This document shows positions 1 to 5,608 of a stretch of DNA of 5,608 bases, piece after piece. Location of the stretch: assembly GCA_002696025.1 (NCBI GenBank), contig NZQU01000072.1:7054-12661 (forward strand), written 5' to 3'. The DNA is from Crocinitomicaceae bacterium (GTDB lineage Bacteria > Bacteroidota > Bacteroidia > Flavobacteriales_D > Crocinitomicaceae). The first letter of the stretch is position 1. Each line of letters begins with the position of its first letter. The notes under the pieces are model-generated. The model searched no databases, was not told where the DNA came from, and saw nothing but the letters and a program-made list of their open reading frames with translations. The position numbers and the translations under genes are program-made.

Positions 1-229
1 ATTTTTTAGTCTTGTAAACATCATTGAATAAATCGTCTAATGAATTTTTTGTTTCTTTTTTTGTTTTTGATATGTTATTTTCTTTGTAAGATTCAACTCC
101 AATAAGTAGGTTTTTTAATGAGATAAAATCATCTTCATTTTTACACCACTTTATAATGAGCTCTTTTTCTTCATTGTTTAATGAATGATATGATTTTGTT
201 TTTATAATATGTATACATTTATCTTCCAT
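1..229 (-). CDS. Small protein after ECF sigma factor, possible anti-sigma partner (3'-truncated by window edge)
   Basis: An open frame of 76 codons starts at ATG 229-227 and is still open at base 2, so the C-terminus lies outside the window. It begins two bases after the sigma factor's TAG stop (TAG-TT-ATG), which fixes the start and implies translational coupling. The visible part is highly charged and has no signal peptide or membrane segment. It contains EKELIIKWCKNEDDF (residues 20-35, with a Trp-Cys pair at 28-29), a short hydrophobic stretch LKNLLIGV (38-45), and a Lys-rich linker leading to SLDDLFNDVY (63-72). The arrangement of a WC-acidic motif followed by a 'SLDDLF' segment resembles small unnamed proteins that follow sigma-70 genes in Bacteroidota; that resemblance is from memory. 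Position suggests a sigma partner or anti-sigma factor, but no characterised anti-sigma domain (zinc-binding ZAS, FecR) is visible. Function is unproven; an unrelated cytoplasmic protein is possible. Confidence 0.7.
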   Translation of the reverse strand, partial: MEDKCIHIIKTKSYHSLNNEEKELIIKWCKNEDDFISLKNLLIGVESYKENNISKTKKETKNSLDDLFNDVYKTKK

Positions 230-231
230 AA

Positions 232-825
232 CTATTGGTTTATTGTATTGTATTCACTTAATCTTCCAGCAAGTTGCTTAGTTGCATAAAATATTCTTGA
301 TTTAACTGTTCCTTCATTGATTTGAATGATTTCAGCAATTTCTTTTATAGATAATCCGTCTATATGTCGAAGTGTAAAAACTTCTCGATGTTTGTTGTCT
401 AATTTATTAAGTTGTTCTTTAAGGGCTTCTTCAAACTGTGACATTTCCACCTCTTTAATTAAATTAGAATTTTCATCAAAAATATTTTCATTTTGATCGA
501 TTCCAATACTTGTGTTCTTTCTTACCTCTTGTTTTTTATATTCGTTCTTACACATATTACATGCTATTGTATAAATCCATGTTTTAAATGATCTTTCGGT
601 GTCAAATGAATCAGGTTTTCTAATTATTTTGGCAAATAAATCATGAACAAAATCTTCTGCCTTTTCATCATCTCTCCATAGCATGCGTTTAAAGTAGCCT
701 TTTAATGGCCCTGCATACCTTCGGTAAATTTCATCGAAAGCTTTTTTGTCTCCACGGATTAGAAAGCGCATTAATTTTTCATCGCTTTCATCTGGATAAT
801 TAGTACGAAGAAGAAGCATTAACAT
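232..825 (-). CDS. ECF-type RNA polymerase sigma-70 factor
   Basis: This 197-residue protein has the usual length and two-domain plan of an extracytoplasmic-function sigma factor, which directs RNA polymerase to a set of stress or envelope promoters. Region 2 spans about residues 28-98: AFDEIYRRYAGPLKGYF, then the helix around EDFVHDLFAKI (57-67), then FKTWIYTIACNMCKNEYKK (80-98), the part that binds the -10 element and core enzyme. A non-conserved acidic linker (about 105-130) follows. Region 4 spans about 139-189, with LNKLDNKHREVFTLRHIDGLS and the helix-turn-helix IKEIAEIIQINEGTVKSRI that reads the -35 element. Its ATG shares one base with the TAA stop of the upstream gene (TAATG), so expression probably depends on that gene being translated. 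A second ATG at codon 3 (819-817) is an alternative start. No ECF subgroup or target regulon can be assigned by reading alone. Family assignment is secure. Confidence 0.96.
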   Translation of the reverse strand: MLMLLLRTNYPDESDEKLMRFLIRGDKKAFDEIYRRYAGPLKGYFKRMLWRDDEKAEDFVHDLFAKIIRKPDSFDTERSFKTWIYTIACNMCKNEYKKQEVRKNTSIGIDQNENIFDENSNLIKEVEMSQFEEALKEQLNKLDNKHREVFTLRHIDGLSIKEIAEIIQINEGTVKSRIFYATKQLAGRLSEYNTINQ

Positions 826-2108
826 TAATACGAGCTTTTAATTTTACTGACTTTTTTTGTTTTATTACATTTTTTTGAAATCAGTTCAATTTGACGATCA
901 ATTTCTAAAACTTTTGGATTGTCACCTTTTTCTTTGAAGTATTTTCTGAGATTAAGGAGCATGGGTAAGTAATTTGATGCAAGCTTAATGGTTCCAGTTT
1001 CTTTTGAAGAGATAATTGATTTGTTCATTTTATTGTTCCATAAAACTTCATTTTTTTTCATTAATCCATCAGGGGTTGTGTTTAAGTGGTACTCAAATAC
1101 CAAACCAACAACGTATATTTTGTCAATGATTGGGATGAAATAATCTTTAGGAATAGTAAGAGAAAGTGCGATATTTTTATCATTGTTATTTTCACAGAAT
1201 TCTTTAAAAAATGAAACATCAATATTTTTAGAATCAGGAATAAAAAAACCCTTTTTGATTAGTTTTTGTTGATATGTTTTGCTTTGAAGAAAATCAAGGT
1301 TGATGATTTCAACATCTGTTCTTTTTTTATTTGTAATTTGATTGTAATGAGCTCCATAGCTATCAAGCATACCATGAGTTATTAAGGTTCCATTTTCTGG
1401 AGTGGATTCTAATAAGTCTTCACAATAATCAATGCTTTGAGCATCCAGTTGCTTATTGTCTTTTAATTTCTTTAAATACAATTCTGATTTAAAATCATCA
1501 TCAATAATTAGATTGTGGGCCGCCATTTGCTTTATTACTTCTTCTGAGTTAGGATTTATTTGTTCTGCAGATTTTAAATTAGAGTAGTTATTGGTGTTGT
1601 AATTTCCTATAACGTACTTATTTAAATTATAATCAAATGAATTGGGCGCTTGTTGTTGAATGATATCATTTGCTTGATTCATTTCCTTTTGTTGTTCATC
1701 AGTAGGGTTTCTTTGATATGATTGAGAGGTAGAAATCTTTTTGTTTTTATAAATTTTATTATTTGCTTTGATAATGCTTTCGCTTTTAAATGAGCTGATT
1801 TTTTTTACTTCTTGAGATGGTGCACTTTCATAATTCATATTCTTTTTTCTAGCTTTTCTAGCTTTAAGTTCTTTTTTTCTTTGAATTTCAAATAAATGTA
1901 AATCACCATCATCTTCAACAGATGTTTCCCCGGCTTCTTCGTCTTCTTTATCAAAGAGTTTATCTTTTTCAACCCTTTTTGTAGAGTCAGCATTTATTTT
2001 GTTATTTAATAGACTATTAGATGTAGGTTCTATATTATTATTTTCTTCTACCTGAGAGAAGTAAATAGTTGAAGTAAATAAAAGAAGTACGGATATTAAA
2101 AAACGCAT
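825..2108 (-). CDS. Exported protein of unknown function, co-encoded with ECF sigma factor
   Basis: I do not recognise a named family for this 427-residue protein. It starts with a signal peptide (MRFLISVLLLFTSTIYFSQ, cleavage probably near residues 17-20, a common Bacteroidota form), so the mature protein is periplasmic or outer-membrane facing. Residues 20-185 are low complexity: an acidic run (52-69), a basic run KKELKARKARKKN (78-90), then Asn/Gln/Ser-rich sequence, probably disordered. Residues about 190-415 look folded. NGTLITHGMLDSYGAHYNQI (239-258), KRTDVEIINLDFL (262-274), IYVVGLVFEY (331-340) and NYLPMLLNLRKYFKEKGDNP (379-398) resemble, from memory, the soluble C-terminal part of Bacteroidota DUF2723 membrane proteins ('GDND..Y...Q...R.DV.I.NLSLL', 'LY..GLA'). 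The N-terminal membrane part of that family is absent. No catalytic motif is evident. The gene follows a 108-base gap and overlaps the sigma gene by one base, suggesting a role in the same envelope response, either as sensor or regulated component. Confidence 0.85.
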   Translation of the reverse strand: MRFLISVLLLFTSTIYFSQVEENNNIEPTSNSLLNNKINADSTKRVEKDKLFDKEDEEAGETSVEDDGDLHLFEIQRKKELKARKARKKNMNYESAPSQEVKKISSFKSESIIKANNKIYKNKKISTSQSYQRNPTDEQQKEMNQANDIIQQQAPNSFDYNLNKYVIGNYNTNNYSNLKSAEQINPNSEEVIKQMAAHNLIIDDDFKSELYLKKLKDNKQLDAQSIDYCEDLLESTPENGTLITHGMLDSYGAHYNQITNKKRTDVEIINLDFLQSKTYQQKLIKKGFFIPDSKNIDVSFFKEFCENNNDKNIALSLTIPKDYFIPIIDKIYVVGLVFEYHLNTTPDGLMKKNEVLWNNKMNKSIISSKETGTIKLASNYLPMLLNLRKYFKEKGDNPKVLEIDRQIELISKKCNKTKKVSKIKSSY

Positions 2109-2216
2109 GATTTTATATTTTATATTCTTAATTACACTTATGAATATGAATGGTTCAATAAATATCGATTTTTTTTTCGATTATTTAATCTAGGTCAGAA
2201 ATTAATGTGGATTGAT
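2109..2216 (-). promoter_or_regulatory. AT-rich gap likely holding the promoter of the exported protein-sigma operon
   Basis: This 108-base gap separates the response regulator stop from the start of the exported-protein gene and is the natural place for the operon promoter. No perfect TAnnTTTG element is visible in it. Two weak dyads are: ATCGA (2164-2168) pairs with TCGAT (2177-2181) around an eight-T loop, and TTATGAA (2138-2144) pairs with TTCAATAA (2154-2161) with one bulged base. The first could be a weak hairpin or simply a bent T-tract; it lacks the GC-rich stem and following U-run (on the transcribed minus strand) of an intrinsic terminator. An ATGAAT tandem pair occurs at 2140-2151. 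A promoter here is inferred from position, not from a motif. Confidence 0.35.
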
Positions 2217-2894
2217 TTATGAAATCTGATTTGCAAAAAGGAATTTATTTGGAGAGATAAGATTTGTTTTAACAGCATAAATAACAATCCCGGCTGTATT
2301 TTTAACTCCAATTTTATGCATTATATTTTTTCTGTGCGTATTAACAGTATGCTTACTAATAAATAGTTTTTCGGAAATTTCAGTATTTGTTAATCCTTGA
2401 GCAATTAATTGAATAATTTCTTTTTCTCTAATTGATAGAATGACGGCTTCACAAGTTAATTCCTCTAAATTTAAGTTTTCAATATCAATATTTGCTTTTT
2501 GTATTGTTTTAAGAATTTCTCCACAAAAAAATTGATTCCCCTCGTAAGTTTCTTTCAAGGCATCTATGATTTCAGTAAGGTCACAATCCTTCTTTACATA
2601 ACTTTCTATTCCAATTTTCAATGAACTGGCAATTGTTTCAGAGTTTTGAGGAGGAGTAATGGCAACAATTTTAATTTTTTTATTAATGGATTTAATTCTT
2701 TTTATTGTTTGAATTTCAAAGCCTAAAGCAGTAAAATCAATTAAAACAATATCAGTATCAAAATTACTAATGAGATCTATTAATTCTTTTTGACTAGATG
2801 CTTCTCCAATGATTTGAGCGTTTAATCTATTGGATATAATGGTTCTTAAGCCAATTTTAATTAATTCATTATTATCTGCTATTACAATCCGCAT
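2217..2894 (-). CDS. LuxR/NarL-family DNA-binding response regulator
   Basis: This is a two-component response regulator of 225 residues counted from ATG 2894, the normal length for the NarL/FixJ class. The receiver domain covers about residues 1-118 (MRIVIADNNELIKIGLR...). Asp53 in VLIDF is the expected phosphate acceptor, Asp7 the metal-binding acid, Thr80 (VAITP) the switch residue and Lys102 (YVKKD) the conserved lysine. Two departures are visible: the second acidic residue after Asp7 is Asn8, and the usual MP at positions +3/+4 after Asp53 reads Ala-Leu (DFTALGFE). The LuxR helix-turn-helix lies at 153-213 (LSIREKEIIQLIAQGLTN..EISEKLFISKHTVNTHRKNIMHKIGV). The longer frame back to a TTG at 2930 was rejected because the receiver domain begins at 2894 and a promoter element lies inside the extension. 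No histidine kinase is in view, so partner and targets are unknown. It lies 41 bases after the receptor stop. Confidence 0.93.
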   Translation of the reverse strand: MRIVIADNNELIKIGLRTIISNRLNAQIIGEASSQKELIDLISNFDTDIVLIDFTALGFEIQTIKRIKSINKKIKIVAITPPQNSETIASSLKIGIESYVKKDCDLTEIIDALKETYEGNQFFCGEILKTIQKANIDIENLNLEELTCEAVILSIREKEIIQLIAQGLTNTEISEKLFISKHTVNTHRKNIMHKIGVKNTAGIVIYAVKTNLISPNKFLFANQIS

Positions 2895-2918
2895 TCTATT
2901 TAGAAAGATTCTTAATAA

Positions 2919-2926
2919 CAAATATA
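2919..2926 (-). promoter_or_regulatory. Bacteroidota-type -7 promoter element for the response regulator
   Basis: On the minus strand these bases read TATATTTG, a perfect match to the Bacteroidota housekeeping -7 consensus TAnnTTTG. Transcription would start about 5-7 bases downstream, giving a leader of roughly 20 bases before the ATG at 2894. The upstream TTTG partner is weak: one lies at 2940-2943, inside the end of the receptor gene, but the spacer of 13 bases is shorter than the usual 17-23. The element supports the shorter start for the regulator, since the alternative TTG start at 2930 would lie upstream of it. Confidence 0.5.
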
Positions 2927-2935
2927 GCAATTAAT

Positions 2936-5380
2936 TTACCAAATTGTTCCAGGAGTGCCTATTATTTCTTTTCTTGAGTTTTTAATGCTGCTGAATTTAT
3001 ATTTAAGTGTAATAAAAAAGCGTCTTGATAACCATTTGTAACTTGATGTTTGATTGAAATTATCTTGGTCAAGTTCAATGTAAAATTCCATTTGATTGAA
3101 TAAGTCTGAAACTCTTGCACCTATGAAAAAAGTTCCATTTTTATTCTCTATTTTCTTTTCAAAAGCAAGATCTAATGGGCCTTTTCTTTGTGCCATTCCT
3201 TGTAAGATAACCCTTGGGCCATTATAGTTGTAATTAAATTGAGCGACAGCAGTTTTGTTCCAAAATTCAATACTTGTGTTGTATTTTGCGATTAAATTAT
3301 AACCTTCTTGAACAACACTTTCATTTTCGTCATAGTACTTAATGTAATTTCCATTAACAGAAATAGAATGTTTCCATCGACTAAACAACTTTATATTAAA
3401 AATAAGCTCTTGACCATAACTTTCTGTACTATAAATATTTCCATAGCTAATTATATTGGTGTTGTTTTGATTGAAGTATTTAATTCTTGAAATCACATCA
3501 TTGCTTGATCTGTAATACGTACTTGCAGAAAAACTAATGTCTTTGACTTGATATAAAAAAGCCGCTTCGAAAGAATTTATGTATTCAGGTCGGAGGTAGG
3601 GGTTTCCATTTCTTAGATTCAAAGGATCTGCGTAGCTTGTAAAAGGATTTAGTTGACTAGATGATGCCCTGTTTATTCTTTTGCTATAGCTGATGCCAAG
3701 TTCAATTGATTTTTTGGGGATATATTTTAGATGTGCTGAAGGGAATAAATTGAAATATTGATTGCTGATGCTAGTGTCGTTAACAAGTTGTGGTATTTGG
3801 TAGGCCTGTTCCGCTCTTAGGCCTATTTGATATTTTAATTTCTCAAATTCTTGTCCAAATATTCCGTAAGCACTATATATGTTCTCATTGTATTTGTATG
3901 AAAAATTTGCAAGTGTATCGCTTTGATAGGTGTTTGAATTGTAATCAAATGCTTCAGAATAGGTATTGACATCTTGATTGGCTAGAATTGCCTTAAGTCC
4001 GGACTCAATTTTTATTTTTTGTTCAGGAAAAACATATGAAAAATCAAATTGACTACTTAATATATTATTGTTTTCGGTGTTTTCTAAATGTTGAAGAATT
4101 GGGTCTCCAATTTGAGTGCTAGAATCTGCTTGGTAATGTGTTTCATTATAAAAGCCTTCTATGTTTCTTTTTCCAATAGAATTATTAATTAATAACTTCC
4201 ATTTTCCTTGTTTGTTTTTAAAATCATGCTTTATGTATGATGAAAGTTCAAGGTTTTTTCTGTTTGTAGGGTCATATGCATATCGATTCCATAAGCCGAT
4301 TCTATTGTTGTTTTGATCATAAAGGTTATTCCACAAATCTCCTGTTCGATCTCTTTGACCTAAAACACCTAATAAATCAAGGCCAATTTTAAAAGTATTT
4401 GAAACGTCATAATCCAATCCAAATCTAAAGTTTTGACTATAATTTAAATCTGTTCCAATTCTGTTTTGATCAAGGTAATTAATTGAGTCACCAGCAAATG
4501 ATTGTGTAATATCTGAATAGTTATTTCTGTATCCTCTTAAATGTCTAGAGCTGTATGAAGTATTTAAATAAAGTTTACCACTCCAATAATTAGCGCTAAT
4601 ATTACCGTCAATTACATTTCCATTATTCAAATCTCCACTGCCTAGATTTAAGTTGCTGATGATATTTAAGCCCTGTTCTTTTTTTTTCGATAAAACAATA
4701 TTAATAATTCCTGAATTTCCATCAGGGTCATACTTTGCAGATGGGTTATTTATAATTTCTACTTTTTCAATTGCACTCGCAGGTAGTCCATCCAAAAGGG
4801 TGCTTCCGTTAATGCCACTTAAAGAACTTTGATTCCCATTAATAAGAAGGTTTACAGATCCATCTCCTCTGAGGCTAATGTTGCCACTTTCATCTAATTC
4901 AATACCTGGTAATCTTCTAAGCACATCATTTGCTGTTCCTCCTCTTAATGACATGTCTTTAGAAACATTGTATGTTTTCTTATCTATGCTATTGTTTATA
5001 AGTTTGATTTCTCTTCTAATTTCAACAGATTCAAGTGAGTTTATAGGTTTTAAAGTTATTTTAGTAATAAATTTAGGATTTGTTTGATCTAAAGCAATAT
5101 CTATGGTGTCATTAACGGTATTTGATGAGCTTATAATGGCATAGTATTGTCCCCAAGGGATTTGATCAAAGTATATGAGCCCAGTATTATCTGAAAATCC
5201 CCCCTTAAATATTATGGAATCATTTTTTTTGTATAGTTTACAAGTGACAAACTCAATCAAGTCATTGTTTTTTTCACTTTTAAGATAAATTGTAATTGTT
5301 TGATTACTTTGAGCAATGCAATGCGAACTCAGAAAAAAAAGAGTAAATAATAGAAAGAATAATTTTTTTACCAATTGCAT
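2936..5380 (-). CDS. TonB-dependent-receptor-like outer membrane beta-barrel protein
   Basis: This 814-residue outer membrane protein has the plan and size of the Bacteroidota 'outer membrane beta-barrel family protein' group (TonB-dependent receptor superfamily), which imports or binds an unknown ligand at the cell surface. A signal peptide covers residues 1-23 (ending CIAQ). Residues about 28-111 form a carboxypeptidase-regulatory/CnaB-like beta domain (TITIYLKSEKNNDLIEF ... GLIYFDQIPWGQYYAII). The plug spans about 115-230: NDVLRRLPGIELDESGNISL, LLINGNQSSL, LPASAIEKVEIINNPSAKYD and GNSGIINIVL are the hallmark plug motifs. The remainder, 240-796, is barrel strands, including LNPFTSYADPLNLRNGNPYLRPEY (family signature, 577-600) and a last strand RRFFITLKYKF (786-796). 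An 18-residue tail ends GTPGTIW. No clear TonB box or SusD partner is seen, so a role in polysaccharide uptake is not supported. Its substrate cannot be told; metal, peptide or siderophore uptake are all possible. The gene is complete, with no frameshift. Confidence 0.94.
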   Translation of the reverse strand: MQLVKKLFFLLFTLFFLSSHCIAQSNQTITIYLKSEKNNDLIEFVTCKLYKKNDSIIFKGGFSDNTGLIYFDQIPWGQYYAIISSSNTVNDTIDIALDQTNPKFITKITLKPINSLESVEIRREIKLINNSIDKKTYNVSKDMSLRGGTANDVLRRLPGIELDESGNISLRGDGSVNLLINGNQSSLSGINGSTLLDGLPASAIEKVEIINNPSAKYDPDGNSGIINIVLSKKKEQGLNIISNLNLGSGDLNNGNVIDGNISANYWSGKLYLNTSYSSRHLRGYRNNYSDITQSFAGDSINYLDQNRIGTDLNYSQNFRFGLDYDVSNTFKIGLDLLGVLGQRDRTGDLWNNLYDQNNNRIGLWNRYAYDPTNRKNLELSSYIKHDFKNKQGKWKLLINNSIGKRNIEGFYNETHYQADSSTQIGDPILQHLENTENNNILSSQFDFSYVFPEQKIKIESGLKAILANQDVNTYSEAFDYNSNTYQSDTLANFSYKYNENIYSAYGIFGQEFEKLKYQIGLRAEQAYQIPQLVNDTSISNQYFNLFPSAHLKYIPKKSIELGISYSKRINRASSSQLNPFTSYADPLNLRNGNPYLRPEYINSFEAAFLYQVKDISFSASTYYRSSNDVISRIKYFNQNNTNIISYGNIYSTESYGQELIFNIKLFSRWKHSISVNGNYIKYYDENESVVQEGYNLIAKYNTSIEFWNKTAVAQFNYNYNGPRVILQGMAQRKGPLDLAFEKKIENKNGTFFIGARVSDLFNQMEFYIELDQDNFNQTSSYKWLSRRFFITLKYKFSSIKNSRKEIIGTPGTIW

Positions 5381-5473
5381 TGTTTAAGTATTGCAAATAA
5401 ACAAAATATTATCATTTAAGTTCTATAAACCTTTAAAAACAAACAAAATATCAATATCTTACGTATTAATTAT
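5381..5473. promoter_or_regulatory. Divergent intergenic region between receptor and lipoprotein genes
   Basis: These 93 bases separate the outward-facing starts of the receptor (minus) and the lipoprotein (plus), so both promoters must lie here or extend into the genes. The stretch is almost pure A/T. No exact TAnnTTTG was found on either strand; the receptor side has two TATTTTG heptamers, one base short of the consensus, each within a copy of the direct repeat listed separately. Neither gene has a Shine-Dalgarno-like sequence before its ATG, which is normal in Bacteroidota. Promoter function is inferred from position. Confidence 0.5.
5395..5451. repeat. Pair of 15-base direct repeats, 42 bases apart
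   Basis: AAATAAACAAAATAT at 5395-5409 and AAACAAACAAAATAT at 5437-5451 match at 14 of 15 positions, with an identical 11-base core. Their starts are exactly 42 bases apart, about four helical turns, so two bound proteins would sit on the same face of the DNA. They lie in the divergent promoter region. The sequence is simple and A-rich, so chance similarity is a real possibility. Confidence 0.4.
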
Positions 5474-5608
5474 ATGCGTTTTTTTCACTTGTTTTCATAT
5501 TTGTTTTTTGTTTTATTTCTTCTTTTATCATGTAAAGAGGAGAAAAAACAAATTAATAAACCTATTCCACCATATGATCTATCAGATATTCAAAAAAAGG
5601 GTGAATTA
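5474..5608 (+). CDS. Lipoprotein, probable MltF-type transglycosylase or family-3 solute-binding protein (3'-truncated)
   Basis: An open frame of 45 codons starts at ATG 5474 and runs to the right edge, so only the N-terminus is visible. It begins with a lipoprotein signal peptide: a basic start, a hydrophobic core (FSYLFFVLFLLL), and the lipobox LLSC with Cys20 as the lipidated residue, followed by KEEKK. Such proteins are anchored in the inner leaflet of the outer membrane or on the periplasmic side. After a short linker, PYDLSDIQKKGEL (33-45) matches the way Bacteroidota MltF-like lytic transglycosylases and extracellular solute-binding proteins of family 3 begin ('DL..I...G.L' just before the first ligand-binding strand). 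MltF proteins cleave peptidoglycan. The call rests on this short motif alone, so it is moderate for the family but strong for being a lipoprotein. It is transcribed away from the receptor gene. Confidence 0.75.
   Translation, partial: MRFFHLFSYLFFVLFLLLSCKEEKKQINKPIPPYDLSDIQKKGEL

Noticed and set aside
548..561. CxxC (Cys89, Cys92) in sigma region 2 as a redox or metal switch
   Set aside because: The segment matches the usual Bacteroidota ECF form of this helix (NMCKNEY), where the second Cys is common; a pair inside a helix in the core-binding region is not enough to claim a switch.
2164..2181. Intrinsic terminator between the response regulator and the exported-protein gene
   Set aside because: The stem is only five A/T-rich pairs around an eight-base tract and is not followed by a U-run in the minus-strand transcript.
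2895..2930. N-terminal extension of the response regulator from a TTG at 2930
   Set aside because: The receiver domain starts exactly at the ATG at 2894, the extension has no family similarity, and it contains the likely -7 promoter element.
3308..3490. Open frame of 60 codons on the plus strand
   Set aside because: It lies wholly antisense to the receptor barrel-coding region, which is in a strong known family; its product is a low-complexity Ile/Asn-rich sequence typical of an AT-rich shadow frame.
4878..5087. Open frame of 69 codons on the plus strand
   Set aside because: It is antisense to the plug-coding part of the receptor, whose motifs are conserved; the Leu/Ser-rich product is what the reverse strand of that region gives by chance.
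5310..5380. Receptor signal peptide read as a lipoprotein (SSHC at residues 18-21)
   Set aside because: His before the Cys and Ser-Ser do not fit the lipobox [LVI][ASTVI][GAS]C; a signal peptidase I site after about residue 23 is the better reading.

Overview
The window looks like chromosomal DNA from a low-GC (roughly 30% G+C by eye) member of the Bacteroidota, most likely the Flavobacteriia or a close relative. Four things point there: an outer-membrane beta-barrel receptor with a carboxypeptidase-like N-terminal domain, an ECF sigma factor of the Bacteroidota style (IYTIACNMCKNEYKK in region 2), a perfect Bacteroidota-type -7 promoter element (TAnnTTTG) in front of the response regulator, and starts without clear Shine-Dalgarno sequences. 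The exact genus cannot be read from the sequence.

Layout: five genes run on the minus strand and one on the plus strand. Read in the minus direction they are: (1) an 814-residue TonB-dependent-receptor-like outer membrane protein (2936-5380); (2) a LuxR/NarL-type response regulator (2217-2894) with its own likely promoter in the 41-base gap; (3) after a 108-base gap, a 427-residue exported protein of no known function (825-2108); (4) an ECF sigma factor (232-825) whose start codon shares one base with the stop of gene 3; (5) a small gene cut by the left window edge (1-229), starting two bases after the sigma stop. On the plus strand, divergent from the receptor across 93 bases, a lipoprotein begins at 5474 and runs off the right edge; its first residues resemble the MltF / family-3 solute-binding lipoproteins.

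How they may work together: genes 3-4-5 are packed so tightly (TAATG overlap, then a 2-base gap) that they are almost certainly one transcriptional and probably translationally coupled unit. It combines an exported protein, a sigma factor and a small soluble protein that could be the sigma factor's partner. This is the least ordinary part of the window. The receptor and response regulator may form a second unit, although the regulator seems to have its own promoter. No histidine kinase, SusD or TonB/ExbBD gene is present, and no RNA gene, mobile element or CRISPR array was seen. No gap between genes exceeds 300 bases.
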